A stretch of 64,000 nucleotides of DNA, from the NCBI RefSeq assembly GCF_000154465.1, contig NZ_DS499577.1:246013-310012 (forward strand), in the 5' to 3' direction. Source of the DNA: Alistipes putredinis DSM 17216 (GTDB lineage Bacteria; Bacteroidota; Bacteroidia; Bacteroidales; Rikenellaceae). The position numbers and the translations under genes are program-made. The notes under the pieces are model-generated. The model was not told where the DNA came from, searched no databases, and was given only the letters and a program-made list of their open reading frames with translations. Below are positions 1 through 9,512 of the stretch, piece by piece. The stretch's first letter is position 1. Each line of letters starts with the position of its first letter.

Positions 1-24
1 GGGCGGTGCGGGGAGAGTTAATGA

Positions 25-1050
25 ATGAAGAGAATGACGGCGAAAAAAAGATTGCTTGTCGTGTTTATTGCTGCGGTTGCAGTCGGGGCAACGGTGGCTT
101 TGGTTTTCATCTTTCAGTTTTTCGGAGATGCCGTCCGGGAGCGGAGCGACCTTTATATAAGCGCCCGCACGGACTACCCGGGGCTGCTCGACTCTCTGCG
201 TCCCCGTACGGACCATCACTGGGCTTTTGACCGGTATGCCGGCCGTCTGGAGCTGGAGCGCTCCTTCAAACCGGGGCACTACGTACTGGAACCGGGAATG
301 AACGTCGTCGAAATCGCCCGGATGCTCAAACTGGGGATGCAGACGCCCGTGCGCGTTACGCTCAACTATGCCCGTACCCGCGCTTTTCTCGCTTCGCGGC
401 TGGCCCGCCAGCTCGATGCCGATTCTGCGGAGCTGATGCGGGCGCTGACCGACCCGCAGCTCGCCCGGGAGGTCGGGACCGACAGCCTGCAGCTCTTTTC
501 GATCTTTATCCCCAATACTTATGAATTTTATTGGACGGTTTCGCCCGAGGATTTCGTGCGCCGCATGCGCAAGGAGTACGACCGTTTCTGGACTCCGGAG
601 CGGGATGCCGCCCGCCGACGCAGCGGTTTGAGCCGGGACGAGGTGATGACGCTGGCTTCGATCGTCACCGAAGAGACCAACAAGGCCGACGAAATGCCCC
701 GTGTGGCGGGAGTCTATATCAACCGCCTGCGGAAAGGGATGCCCCTGCAGGCAGATCCGACGGTCAAATATGCGCTGCAGGATTTTTCGCTTCGCCGGAT
801 TCTGCACAAGCACTTGAGAACCCCTTCGCCGTATAACACCTACCTGAACAAGGGGCTGCCGCCGTCGTCGATCGCGATGCCTTCGGTCGCTGCGATCGAT
901 GGGGTGCTGAACTTCGAGAACCACGACTATCTCTTCTTCTGTGCCCGCCCGACTTTCGACGGTTATCACAGTTTCGCCCGCACGTACGGCGAACATCTGG
1001 CTAATGCCCGGGCTTATAGTGCGGAGTTGAATCGTCGGAATATTAAATAA
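25..1050 (+). CDS. mltG: Endolytic murein transglycosylase MltG (YceG family)
   Basis: Membrane-anchored lytic transglycosylase that cuts nascent peptidoglycan glycan strands. The 341-residue protein has an N-terminal membrane segment (about residues 9-31), then a periplasmic domain. The family signature ASIVTEETNK lies at 211-220, with Glu217 aligning to the catalytic Glu of E. coli MltG; it is followed by a conserved stretch with INRL and LQADPTVKYAL. Length matches the family. The start at 25 is chosen because it gives a short basic N-terminus before the hydrophobic segment; an upstream gene probably ends at the TAATGA around 19-24. The identification rests on motifs read by eye. Confidence 0.95.
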   Translation: MKRMTAKKRLLVVFIAAVAVGATVALVFIFQFFGDAVRERSDLYISARTDYPGLLDSLRPRTDHHWAFDRYAGRLELERSFKPGHYVLEPGMNVVEIARMLKLGMQTPVRVTLNYARTRAFLASRLARQLDADSAELMRALTDPQLAREVGTDSLQLFSIFIPNTYEFYWTVSPEDFVRRMRKEYDRFWTPERDAARRRSGLSRDEVMTLASIVTEETNKADEMPRVAGVYINRLRKGMPLQADPTVKYALQDFSLRRILHKHLRTPSPYNTYLNKGLPPSSIAMPSVAAIDGVLNFENHDYLFFCARPTFDGYHSFARTYGEHLANARAYSAELNRRNIK

Positions 1051-1056
1051 TTTGTC

Positions 1057-1064
1057 TATATTTG
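1057..1064 (+). promoter_or_regulatory. Bacteroidota -7 promoter box
   Basis: TATATTTG fits TAnnTTTG and lies only 8 bases before the ATG at 1073, so a transcript from it would be nearly leaderless. No good -33 TTTG is visible at 19-21 bases upstream. Confidence 0.5.
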
Positions 1065-1072
1065 CCCTCCCT

Positions 1073-1675
1073 ATGTTGGTTAAAATCTATACCGAGAATC
1101 CTTCCGAGAAGGAGATCGACCGGGTGGTGAACCTGCTCGAAAGGGACGGCGTGGTGATCTATCCGACCGACAGCGTCTATGCCTTCGGCTGCTCGATCCG
1201 TTCGGCGAAGGCCGTCGAGCGGCTGCGCCGGATCAAGGGGAAGGATCTCACGACGTTTTCCGTCGTGTTCGATTCGCTCGGGCAGATTGCCGATTATTGC
1301 CGGGTGGATAACGCTCAGTTCCGGTTGCTGAAACAAAATCTGCCGGGGCCCTTCACCTTCCTGCTGGATGCATCGTCGCGTATGCCGCACAAGGCGCTCG
1401 AACGGCGTCGCACCATCGGGATCCGCATTCCGGACAATTCGATTCCTCGGGCCATCGTCGAGCGGTTGGGAGCTCCGCTGCTGACCTCTTCCGTGCTGGA
1501 TGACGAGGAAACCGAATATATGACCGATCCGGAGTTGATCCACGAGCGGTACGGCCGGGACGTAGAACTGGTGATCGACGGAGGTGTCGGCGATGCGGTG
1601 CCGACGACCGTCGTAGATCTGACGGGCGGCGAGCCGGAGATTTTGCGGGAAGGCAAAGGCGTGTTGCGGGAATAA
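1073..1675 (+). CDS. Sua5/YciO/YrdC-family protein (threonylcarbamoyl-AMP synthase type)
   Basis: Single YrdC domain of about 200 residues, the family that makes threonylcarbamoyl-AMP from threonine, bicarbonate and ATP for the t6A modification of tRNA. Seen: IYPTDSVYAFGC near the N-terminus, the KGK..T segment, PGPFTFLL, IGIRIPDN and a C-terminal REGKG. There is no C-terminal Sua5 domain, so it is the short form. I place the start at the ATG at 1073, next to the TATATTTG box, rather than at an upstream TTG at 1052 that would overlap the promoter. A YciO-type paralogue of unknown function cannot be excluded. Confidence 0.88.
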   Translation: MLVKIYTENPSEKEIDRVVNLLERDGVVIYPTDSVYAFGCSIRSAKAVERLRRIKGKDLTTFSVVFDSLGQIADYCRVDNAQFRLLKQNLPGPFTFLLDASSRMPHKALERRRTIGIRIPDNSIPRAIVERLGAPLLTSSVLDDEETEYMTDPELIHERYGRDVELVIDGGVGDAVPTTVVDLTGGEPEILREGKGVLRE

Positions 1676-1699
1676 ACGTATGCTAAAAATAGAAGAAGA

Positions 1700-2266
1700 A
1701 TGACAAAGTTCAAATTCTGGAACGAGGTCTGCAAGTACGGAGCGATCATCGGACTGGTCATGTCCGTAGCTTTCGTTATCGAGCAGTCCCTGATGTTGTC
1801 GGGGTGGTTTTCAACGATGGGGCTGGTATGGGTCTTGGCCGCAGTCGTATATATCGTGTTGCTTTATCGTTTCGCCAAGCGTCGCCGCGAGCAGTACGGT
1901 CAGGAGCAGGGATTTCCTTTCGGCCACGGCTTGGGTTTTATTCTGGCTCTGATCCTGGCGTCGGCCATGATCAAGGGGGTGGTAGAATACCTTTACCGCA
2001 GTGTTTTCATCGGATATTCGGAGTATATCGACCGATACACTTCCGCATTGATCCGGTTCGCTGAGGAGGGAAAGTTCCCTGCGTCGATGGAGGGCGTATT
2101 CGCCGAAATGCTGAAAACCATACAGGAGGCGTCGGAGCCTTCCATTCAGGCTACCGTAGGAGCTTCGATCTGGGGCAACCTGATCGTCGGCCTCGTCCTG
2201 GGGCTTATTTTGGCCGGCATCCTGGCGCGTGCACCCCGGCCTTTCGGTCCTCAATCCGAAGAGTAA
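1700..2266 (+). CDS. DUF4199 membrane protein
   Basis: Protein of 188 residues with four predicted membrane segments (about 13-33, 40-57, 75-95 and 155-178). A long polar loop lies between the third and fourth. Order, length and the GHGLGFI stretch after the second segment match the Bacteroidota DUF4199 family, whose function is unknown. It lies 24 bases after the YrdC gene. Its end lies just before the glycosyltransferase start, so the two are probably co-transcribed, a pairing that is frequent in this phylum. Confidence 0.85.
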   Translation: MTKFKFWNEVCKYGAIIGLVMSVAFVIEQSLMLSGWFSTMGLVWVLAAVVYIVLLYRFAKRRREQYGQEQGFPFGHGLGFILALILASAMIKGVVEYLYRSVFIGYSEYIDRYTSALIRFAEEGKFPASMEGVFAEMLKTIQEASEPSIQATVGASIWGNLIVGLVLGLILAGILARAPRPFGPQSEE

Positions 2267-2273
2267 GAGAACG

Positions 2274-3242
2274 ATGGATGCTACGCTCGACATATCGGTC
2301 GTCGTTCCTCTCTATAACGAGGAGGAGTCCTTGCCGGAGCTGGTCGAATGGATCGATCGCGTGGCTCGCGGCGAGGGTTTGTCTTACGAGGTAATCCTGG
2401 TGGACGACGGTTCCGGCGATGGTTCGTGGCGCGTGATCGAAAATCTGCACGAGCGGTTTGCGGCGATGCGGGGGATCAAGTTCGCTCGCAACTACGGCAA
2501 ATCCGCCGCCTTGTATTGCGGTTTCGCTGAAGCGCGCGGCGAGGTGGTTTTCACGATGGACGCCGACTTGCAGGACTCGCCGGATGAGATTCCGGCTCTG
2601 CGGCGTATGGTCCTCGACGAAGGGTACGACCTGGTGTCGGGCTGGAAAAAGAAGCGCCACGACCCGGCCGGAAAGCGGTGGCCGAGCAAGTTTTTCAACT
2701 GGACGGCCCGCACCGTTTCGGGAATCCGGCTGCATGATTTCAATTGCGGACTGAAGGCCTACCGCCGCCGGGTGGTCAAGGCGATCGAAGTCTATGGCGA
2801 GATGCACCGTTATATCCCGATTCTGGCCAAACAGGCCGGATTCAAGCGGATCGGCGAGAAGGTCGTCGAGCATCGCGCCCGCAAGTACGGTCATTCGAAA
2901 TTCGGTATGGAGCGGATGGTGAAAGGGTATCTGGACCTCATTACGGTTTCGTTTCTCTCGCGTTTCGGCCGTTCGCCGATGTACTTTTTCGGCAGCCTGG
3001 GAACGTTGATGTTCCTTTTCGGCGGCTGTACGACGGCGTGGGTGATCGGTGCCAAGTTGTATAAACAGTGCCACGATCTGCCTGTGCGGGCCGTAACGGA
3101 CCAGCCGCTTTTCTATCTTTCACTGCTGGCTGTCGTGCTCGGCGTGCAGTTATTCCTGGCGGGATTCCTGGGTGAGTTGATCGACCGGAATGCCGCAGAC
3201 CGTAATAAATACCTGATCGAAAAAACATTGGATAATCAATAA
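2274..3242 (+). CDS. Family 2 glycosyltransferase, polyprenyl-phosphate type (GtrB/DPM1-like)
   Basis: Likely transfers a sugar from a nucleotide donor to undecaprenyl phosphate at the inner membrane. The GT2 fold is visible: SVVVPLYNEEESL at the start, VDDGSGDGS, then MDADLQDSP (the DxD-type metal site) and the conserved NCGLKAYRR. Two C-terminal membrane segments (about residues 238-262 and 280-305) follow, as in GtrB and DPM1 relatives. The start at 2274 is preferred over 2229 because it has a purine-rich site just upstream (AGTAAGAGA), does not overlap DUF4199, and begins directly before the first beta strand. Confidence 0.92.
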   Translation: MDATLDISVVVPLYNEEESLPELVEWIDRVARGEGLSYEVILVDDGSGDGSWRVIENLHERFAAMRGIKFARNYGKSAALYCGFAEARGEVVFTMDADLQDSPDEIPALRRMVLDEGYDLVSGWKKKRHDPAGKRWPSKFFNWTARTVSGIRLHDFNCGLKAYRRRVVKAIEVYGEMHRYIPILAKQAGFKRIGEKVVEHRARKYGHSKFGMERMVKGYLDLITVSFLSRFGRSPMYFFGSLGTLMFLFGGCTTAWVIGAKLYKQCHDLPVRAVTDQPLFYLSLLAVVLGVQLFLAGFLGELIDRNAADRNKYLIEKTLDNQ

Positions 3243-3307
3243 ACCTTGCAGAGCCTGCGATTTTCGGCAGGATTCGAAGAGGTTCGCATAAACAAAATAG
3301 AAGTTAT

Positions 3308-3772
3308 ATGATTCAACGTATTCAGACTCTGTATCTGTTGCTGGTCGTCGTACTGACGGGATTGGCCTTGTGGCTGCCGCTGGTCGATTTCACCGTTGGG
3401 GCGGACACTTGTACGCTGACCGCTTTCGGCCTGAAGGATGCCGCCGGCATCACGTTGCTGCCGACGGTGTATCTGGGGGTTGTTCTGGTTGCCGCCTGTC
3501 TGGTGCCGCTGGTGACGATTTTCCTTTTCAAGCGCCGTCTGGTGCAGATCCGGTTATGTGCCGTCGAGTTGGTGCTCCTCATCGGTGCCGGGGCGATGAT
3601 GGGAATCTATTTCTACCTTTGCAACCGTTACTTCGCGGACAGTGAATTTTACTCCCATACCCTTAAAATTTCGCTCGTTTTCCCGTTGGTCTGCCTGGTT
3701 TTCGACTTGCTGGCTTTGCGGGCGATCTTCCGGGACGAAAAGCTGGTGCGGTCGCTCGACCGGATTCGCTGA
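3308..3772 (+). CDS. DUF4293 membrane protein
   Basis: Protein of 154 residues starting MIQRIQTLYLLL, typical of DUF4293, with four hydrophobic segments (about 5-25, 48-70, 78-100 and 118-140). Function unknown. It follows the GT2 gene by 65 bases and ends just before a strong hairpin, so it is probably the last gene of the unit starting with mltG or the YrdC gene. Confidence 0.85.
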   Translation: MIQRIQTLYLLLVVVLTGLALWLPLVDFTVGADTCTLTAFGLKDAAGITLLPTVYLGVVLVAACLVPLVTIFLFKRRLVQIRLCAVELVLLIGAGAMMGIYFYLCNRYFADSEFYSHTLKISLVFPLVCLVFDLLALRAIFRDEKLVRSLDRIR

Positions 3773-3791
3773 CCGGACGTATTTCTCGGAA

Positions 3792-3823
3792 AAAAGGCGT
3801 GCGGTCAAAACTGCACGCCTTTT
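3792..3823 (+). terminator. Rho-independent terminator
   Basis: Perfect 11 bp stem (AAAAGGCGTGC / GCACGCCTTTT) with a 10-base loop, directly after DUF4293. The rest of the gap up to 4064 is AT-rich and holds a possible -7 box TATATTTG at 3895-3902 for the next locus. Confidence 0.85.
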
Positions 3824-4064
3824 GTGTTTATTTTGCCGGGAAAGAATACGGTTTGGTGGGGTTTTTGATACGAAATAAAAATCCGGTGTGTCGTTATATT
3901 TGATTTAACGGGATTGTAATACGAAAATAGTGTTCGAATTATTGTCGAAACAGGAAAAAATAGTATTTTTACAAAAAGTTTAAGAATAAGTGGCCTGAGT
4001 AAATATGCAAGACGATGAAGTTATTTTTAACCTATTTTTATATCACTCTAAAATTTAATTGTTT

Positions 4065-7000
4065 ATGAAAAAGAGTAGCATTTGGAAATTGCTCTTCAGT
4101 GCATTGACCGTGTTCGCCGTGGCGGTGTTCGCGGGATGTACCGACGACAATGACGACATGGGCGCTCCCTATCTGAACGTCACGCCGGAGAACCTGACGT
4201 TCGATGCGGAGGGACAGCCCGCAGATGAGTACAACGGTACTTTTATCGTTGAAACGAACCGTCCCTGGCGTGCTATCGTCGAGGACGAACAGACTTGGGT
4301 GCGCCTTTCGGCTACCGAAGGCGAGGGCGACGCTGCCGTGACCGTTACGGTACCCGCTTCGAACATCGGTCAATCGGCCAAGGTGACTTTCGAGGTTTAC
4401 AACTCCTACGGCGCATTGATTCAGAAGGATGTCAATGTGCTTCAGGGCGAAGTGGTGCCGCCGACGCTCATCTTCAACGAGACCGCAGGTAGCGAGTCTG
4501 TTGCGAACCCGTATCCGTTGGTTGCCGACTATACGGGTTGGAACACCACCGGCGAGGGGGCTTCGAAGGTTTCCTACGAGGGCGTGAATACTTCGATCCG
4601 CGCTTCCGGTAAGAGTAGTGCGGGTGCTTATGACGGTGCTTCGGGTCCGAACGTGATCTTCTTCGGCTCGGCTCCGGCAACCTTTACGGTTAAAGACATA
4701 ACGCTTGCCTCCGACCAGACCAATCTGAAGCTGACTTTCGGCGGACAGTATTACGACAGTGATAACAATGACAATAATTTCAACAAGGACAACTTCGTGG
4801 TTTATCTCAGTGCGAACGGAACGGACTATACTCCGCTGTCTTACGAGGTAAACGACGGTGATCAGGTCGATCCTTACTGGGTATTTGCAACCAAGAACTT
4901 TACGCTCAAGAATGCGACTTCGACGCTTTACATCAAGTTCGAGGCGAAAGCATCTTCGAAGTTCCGTCTGGACGATATCACGCTGATGACCGGTAACGGC
5001 GGCGAGGAGATCGACTTGGCGGGCGGCGGTGTCGTGCCTCCCGATCCGAGCGGCGATGCGATTTACGAGAACAATTTCGATAAGACGCCTGCTGCGGAGG
5101 TCGATGGTAAATGGCCGTTCCTGGACCGGACCGACGCATGGCAGAATGCTTCCGGTACGGGTAATTCGACGGTGACCTATACCTCTACGAACGTATCGGT
5201 GCGTACTTCCGGCAAGCTCAGCGGCGGTTACGACGGTGCTTCGGGTTCGAACAAGATTTTCTTCGGCTCTGCACCTGCGACTTTCGACATCAACACTATT
5301 ACGATGCCTGCGGGCAAGACCAACTACCGGATCATCTTCGGCGGTGCTTATTCGAAGAAGAACGGTGCGACTTACGACAACATTTTCAAACCCGAGTCGT
5401 TCCACGTCGCCGTAGGTAACGGAACCGACTGGTCGGGCAACCTGACTTACGAGAAGATCGGCGGCAGCGATACGACCGATCCTTACTGGATTCAGTTTGC
5501 CGTAGATTTCACGCTCAAGGAGGCTGTCAGCCAGCTTTCGATCCGTTTCACGGCTGATCTGGCGTCGGCATTCGCAATCGATGACGTACAACTCGTCGAG
5601 GGCAACGGCGGTCAGGAGGTCGATCTCGAAGGCGGTGTGGTTCCGCCCGATCCGGGTGAGGCTACGGCCATTACCATTCCCGAGCTGATCGCGCAGATGA
5701 CTGATACGAAGGCTCCGGTGGATGCCAATGCAGATCGTTATCTGGACGCTGTAGTGATGAACGACGTGGCCGGCGGCAACTATACCTTCAACAACCTGAT
5801 CCTCGCTACCGAGAATGCGACGGAGGCCGGTAACGGCATCACGCTCTACGGCAGTCAGGTAGAACCTTCGACACTTGGTCTGAACAAAGGCGACAAGGTG
5901 CGTGTAACCCTCTATAAGGGGCTTGCCAAGGTAGAGAATTACAATGGTATGTACGAAGTGACGGGCGACAGGGAAGCGACCTGGTGCAAGGTCGAGAAGA
6001 CCGGTACGGTGACTTCGATTCCTACGGCGACGATCGCCGCTGCAGATCTGGCGAATTATCAGGGTATGGCCGTGACGATCGCCAATGCGTCGGTTGCCGA
6101 GGGCGGTGTTTGGGCGAGCGCAGCGCAACTCTCTTCGCATACTTTCACTGCCGATGGAGCCAATTTCACCGTATTCTGCAAGCAGAGCGATGAAAAGAAC
6201 CCGAGCGTGTTCCTCGACGTACCTTTTAAGGCTGGTTCGGGCAATATCTCCGGTCTGGCTGCCGTATATAAGAATAATTCCCAGCTCGTTCCGCGCAATC
6301 TGGACGACGTGGCCGCTTTCAGCGACAGTTCGACCCCGATGATTACGGGGGTAACTCCGGCCAGCGTTTCGATTCCGGCTACTGGCGGAGACCAAGTTCT
6401 TACGGTTTCTGTACTCAACCAGGGTGACAACCAACTTAGTGTAAGCGGACTGACCCCTCCCCTGAGCGCTACGGTCGATGGCTTGACCGTGACGGTCACG
6501 GCCGAGGCCAACACCGGTACGTCGCCCGTTAATCAGACGCTGACAATTACCCTTGCCGGCAGTACCAAGACCGTGCCGGTTACGTTGCTCGGTACCGGCG
6601 GCGAAGGCAGTGGTACTTATACGCTGATCGACAATCTGTCGAACCTTACTGCTGGAACATTCCTTATGGCCGGATTCCGTGCCAAAGGTGAGGCTCAGTC
6701 CGGTTCTACTACAGAACCGAATCCTGCAGCAGAAGATTATTATGGAGTTTGGACCGGTGAAATGATAACCGGAAATGGTAAAACAGATTGCGAAACGCTT
6801 CAAATGACGTTTGCAAACGGGGAATTAACCAAGATAGATGCTAATGTGACTAATTCTCCTGCTGAAATGGAACTTGTCGCAGTTGATGGTAAGTCCAATA
6901 CATATTATATCAAGTGTAACGGACAGTATTTGGCTTCCGGTTCCAAGAGCCGTTCATTGTCATTGGGAGCCGACCCTGCGGAATGGGTATTCTCAATGGT

Positions 7001-7145
7001 TGATAAAGACGGTGAGTCCCGGTTGGTTGCAGCAAATGGCGGTTGTTCGTTGCAGACGGTAGATAGTTCTTTCAAGACGATGATTCGTGGTTATCAGAGC
7101 GCTACGCAGGGTAAGCACGGAATTTATTTCTTCAAAAAGAATTAG
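4065..7145 (+). CDS. Large multidomain BACON lipoprotein with OB-fold (DUF5689-like) domain
   Basis: Surface-type lipoprotein of 1026 residues; signal peptide with lipobox FAGC and an acidic DDNDD tail that is typical of exported Bacteroidota lipoproteins. Domains in order: a BACON domain (about 33-128); two homologous beta-sandwich repeats (about 135-325 and 335-525), each with the hallmark YDGASGxNxIFFGSAPATF; an OB-fold-like domain of the DUF5689 type (about 540-755, with YNGMYEVTG); a second immunoglobulin-like domain (about 760-850); and a C-terminal module (about 855-1026). It heads the nuclease/TonB receptor locus and is likely its binding protein. The start is the ATG at 4065, not the TTG at 4059. 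The last 500 bases are more AT-rich than the rest. Confidence 0.8.
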   Translation: MKKSSIWKLLFSALTVFAVAVFAGCTDDNDDMGAPYLNVTPENLTFDAEGQPADEYNGTFIVETNRPWRAIVEDEQTWVRLSATEGEGDAAVTVTVPASNIGQSAKVTFEVYNSYGALIQKDVNVLQGEVVPPTLIFNETAGSESVANPYPLVADYTGWNTTGEGASKVSYEGVNTSIRASGKSSAGAYDGASGPNVIFFGSAPATFTVKDITLASDQTNLKLTFGGQYYDSDNNDNNFNKDNFVVYLSANGTDYTPLSYEVNDGDQVDPYWVFATKNFTLKNATSTLYIKFEAKASSKFRLDDITLMTGNGGEEIDLAGGGVVPPDPSGDAIYENNFDKTPAAEVDGKWPFLDRTDAWQNASGTGNSTVTYTSTNVSVRTSGKLSGGYDGASGSNKIFFGSAPATFDINTITMPAGKTNYRIIFGGAYSKKNGATYDNIFKPESFHVAVGNGTDWSGNLTYEKIGGSDTTDPYWIQFAVDFTLKEAVSQLSIRFTADLASAFAIDDVQLVEGNGGQEVDLEGGVVPPDPGEATAITIPELIAQMTDTKAPVDANADRYLDAVVMNDVAGGNYTFNNLILATENATEAGNGITLYGSQVEPSTLGLNKGDKVRVTLYKGLAKVENYNGMYEVTGDREATWCKVEKTGTVTSIPTATIAAADLANYQGMAVTIANASVAEGGVWASAAQLSSHTFTADGANFTVFCKQSDEKNPSVFLDVPFKAGSGNISGLAAVYKNNSQLVPRNLDDVAAFSDSSTPMITGVTPASVSIPATGGDQVLTVSVLNQGDNQLSVSGLTPPLSATVDGLTVTVTAEANTGTSPVNQTLTITLAGSTKTVPVTLLGTGGEGSGTYTLIDNLSNLTAGTFLMAGFRAKGEAQSGSTTEPNPAAEDYYGVWTGEMITGNGKTDCETLQMTFANGELTKIDANVTNSPAEMELVAVDGKSNTYYIKCNGQYLASGSKSRSLSLGADPAEWVFSMVDKDGESRLVAANGGCSLQTVDSSFKTMIRGYQSATQGKHGIYFFKKN

Positions 7146-7164
7146 TTTCTAATTTTGAAAATTC

Positions 7165-7198
7165 AAACTCTTGGAGGGATTATCCCCTCCAAGAGTTT
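7165..7198 (+). terminator. Hairpin between BACON lipoprotein and nuclease genes
   Basis: Perfect 14 bp stem (AAACTCTTGGAGGG / CCCTCCAAGAGTTT) with a 6-base loop. It may be a full terminator or may attenuate transcription into the nuclease gene; no clear promoter is visible in the 30 bases after it. Confidence 0.75.
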
Positions 7199-7228
7199 GG
7201 TTTCTCGGATAGTTTTTATAGTTTACCG

Positions 7229-8446
7229 ATGATGTCGATGTTCAGATATTGTGAGAAGGGATGGAAATGGCTGTTCCTGACGATGATTGCGCTCTCTGTC
7301 GTAGCTTGCGGCGACGATACGGACGATTTTTCGGGTTCTGCCGTATGGCGGACCTCTTCGACGGTCGGAGCTGCGGAGGGTTCGGCCGCCATACAGATTG
7401 AGGGACCTGTCGGCGCCGGATGGCGTGCCGAAATCAAGGACGGAGGTGCTTGGTGCTCGTTCAGGCTCAACGATCCGACGGTCCTCGTGAAGGAGGGCAC
7501 CGTACAGAGTTCGAACATCAGCAATATCCTGGACGTCTATTACACGGCGAATACCGGGAGCGGGGAACGTTCGGCGACCATCGAATTCGAATTTTTCGGC
7601 GGTGAGCCGCAGGTGCTCGTGCTGACGCAGTTTTCGGCCTCTTCGACCAACGATCCCTACGATGAAGGTCATGCGAAGGCCTGGGCCGAATTGCCGGAAA
7701 AGCGAGTCGATGAGAATTTCGTTTACGTCAGCCACTTCGCTTCGCTCAATAACCGCACCGTGCGCAACTATTCGTTCTGCTACGACAAAACGCTCCATGT
7801 GGCGCATTGGGTGGCTTATCCGCTGCATTCGGTATATAGGGGGTCGATAGACCGTACCGACGATTTTCAGTACGATCCGAAGGTCGATTATTCCTGGCAG
7901 CCCAACCTCGCGGCCGGTTCCTATCGGGGCAGTTACGACCGGGGACATCAGCTCCCTTCGGCGGACCGTACGGCTACGCGGGAGTTGAATCTCCAGACGT
8001 TTTATGCGACCAATATGACGCCGCAGCTCAACCGGCTCAACCAGGATATGTGGGCCAATCTCGAAGCCAAGGTGCGTGCGCAGATATGCAACGACACGCT
8101 TTATGTGGTGACCGGTTGCTATTATGCCAATACCAATACGACGACGACCGACCGTGACGGGAAAGTTTGTCCGGTCCCGACGAATTATTTCAAGGTATTG
8201 CTTCGCACGCGCACCGGTACGACCGGTAAACGTATCGCGGATTGTTCGGCCGATGAATTGAAGGCGATCGGATTTTGGGTGGATCAGAAGAGCTACGGCG
8301 ATATTCAGCCGCCTGCGTCCATTTGCATGAGCGTGGCGGAGATTGAAAAGAAGACCGGCTTTACGTTCTTTCCCAATATTCCCGAGTCGGCTGCGGAATC
8401 CGTAAAGGCACAAAACTCTCCGAGCCAATGGGGAATCCAAAACTAA
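7229..8446 (+). CDS. Lipoprotein DNA/RNA non-specific endonuclease (NUC family)
   Basis: Protein of 405 residues with a signal peptide ending in a lipobox (SVVAC, Cys27), a BACON-like domain (about 35-130) and a C-terminal beta-beta-alpha-metal nuclease domain of the NucA/Serratia type. The catalytic DRGH motif is at 237-240 inside YDRGHQLPSADRT, and the metal-binding Asn region is present as TNMTPQLNRLNQDMWANLE. Family members cut both DNA and RNA without sequence preference. The lipid anchor with an acidic tail (GDDTDD) suggests surface display. The gene lies 8 bases before the EEP nuclease gene, so the two are co-transcribed. Confidence 0.93.
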   Translation: MMSMFRYCEKGWKWLFLTMIALSVVACGDDTDDFSGSAVWRTSSTVGAAEGSAAIQIEGPVGAGWRAEIKDGGAWCSFRLNDPTVLVKEGTVQSSNISNILDVYYTANTGSGERSATIEFEFFGGEPQVLVLTQFSASSTNDPYDEGHAKAWAELPEKRVDENFVYVSHFASLNNRTVRNYSFCYDKTLHVAHWVAYPLHSVYRGSIDRTDDFQYDPKVDYSWQPNLAAGSYRGSYDRGHQLPSADRTATRELNLQTFYATNMTPQLNRLNQDMWANLEAKVRAQICNDTLYVVTGCYYANTNTTTTDRDGKVCPVPTNYFKVLLRTRTGTTGKRIADCSADELKAIGFWVDQKSYGDIQPPASICMSVAEIEKKTGFTFFPNIPESAAESVKAQNSPSQWGIQN

Positions 8447-8454
8447 TTTGACTT

Positions 8455-9492
8455 ATGAAAAAACGACTGATTTTTACAGGACTACTGGCCTTACTGTTCG
8501 CAGCCTGCTGTTTCGCGCAGAAACCGTACAAGGTGGTCTTTTACAACTTGGAGAACTTTTTCGATACGATCAACGATCCCGAGGTCAATGACGACGAATT
8601 CACGCCGGAAGGACCTAAAAAATGGAATTCTGTCAAGTATGCGAAGAAGTTGGGTAATACCGAAAAGGTGCTTTTCGACATTGCCGGTATCGATAAGGAT
8701 TATCCGATCGTGATCGGCGTATCGGAGGTGGAGAACCGCTCGGTGCTCGAAGATATCATCGCTACGCCGAAGATGGCTCCGGGCAATTACCGGATTTCGC
8801 ACTACGACTCTCCCGAAGCTCGCGGTGTGGACGTCGCTTTTATGTACCGTCCCGATGTCTTCAAGCTGGAGGGCAGCGCACCGATCCGCACGCAGATTCC
8901 TTCGCTTCCGAATTTCAAGACCCGCGATATTTCGACCATGTGGGGTACGATCGACGGCGAACCGTTCTTCTTCATGGTGGCTCACTGGCCTTCGCGTCTG
9001 GGCGGCAAGGACGCTTCGGAGTTCAAGCGTATCGCCGTCGGCGAGCAGATGCGCCGAATCGCCGACTCTGTCCTGAAGGTCAATCCCGCGACCAAGATCG
9101 TGGCGATGGGCGACTTCAACGACGATCCGACCGATCAGAGCATGCTCGAAGGATTGGGTGCCAAGCCCAAGACGAAGGAGCTTCAGCCGGGTGATTTCTT
9201 CAGTCCGTTCCACGCCGTGCTGCGTGCCGGTATGGGAACGCTGGCTTACGGCGACGCCTGGAATCTCTTCGACAATATCGTAGTGTCGGAAAACCTGGTC
9301 AATGCGAAGCCCGGCGAGTTGCGTCTGGTGCGGGCTCCGGGATCGAAGTACTACGGGAATGTCTTCAAGCGTAACTATATGATCCAGCGGGAGGGGCAGT
9401 TCAAAGGCTATCCTTTGCGCACGTACGTCGGAAACAATTTCCAGGGCGGTTACAGCGACCACTTCCCCGTTTATATCTACATCGGTAAATAA
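8455..9492 (+). CDS. Secreted endonuclease/exonuclease/phosphatase (EEP) family protein
   Basis: Protein of 345 residues with a cleavable-looking signal peptide (CCFAQ). It is a complete EEP domain: YNLENFFD near the N-terminus, a metal-binding Glu in SEVEN, HWPSR, GDFND at 219-223 and the terminal SDHFPV. EEP enzymes hydrolyse phosphodiester or phosphomonoester bonds in nucleic acids or lipids. Next to a non-specific nuclease and a TonB receptor, breakdown of oligonucleotides in the periplasm or outside the cell is the most sensible role; this is inference. Confidence 0.9.
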   Translation: MKKRLIFTGLLALLFAACCFAQKPYKVVFYNLENFFDTINDPEVNDDEFTPEGPKKWNSVKYAKKLGNTEKVLFDIAGIDKDYPIVIGVSEVENRSVLEDIIATPKMAPGNYRISHYDSPEARGVDVAFMYRPDVFKLEGSAPIRTQIPSLPNFKTRDISTMWGTIDGEPFFFMVAHWPSRLGGKDASEFKRIAVGEQMRRIADSVLKVNPATKIVAMGDFNDDPTDQSMLEGLGAKPKTKELQPGDFFSPFHAVLRAGMGTLAYGDAWNLFDNIVVSENLVNAKPGELRLVRAPGSKYYGNVFKRNYMIQREGQFKGYPLRTYVGNNFQGGYSDHFPVYIYIGK

Positions 9493-9512
9493 ATACCTTA
9501 ACTTGAAAGGAT

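Noticed and set aside
4038..6803. Very long antisense open frame (921 codons) opposite the BACON lipoprotein
   Set aside because: The plus-strand gene has a lipobox, recognisable domains and normal codon use; the antisense translation is Arg/Ile/Val-rich with no family look. It is a mirror of codon bias.
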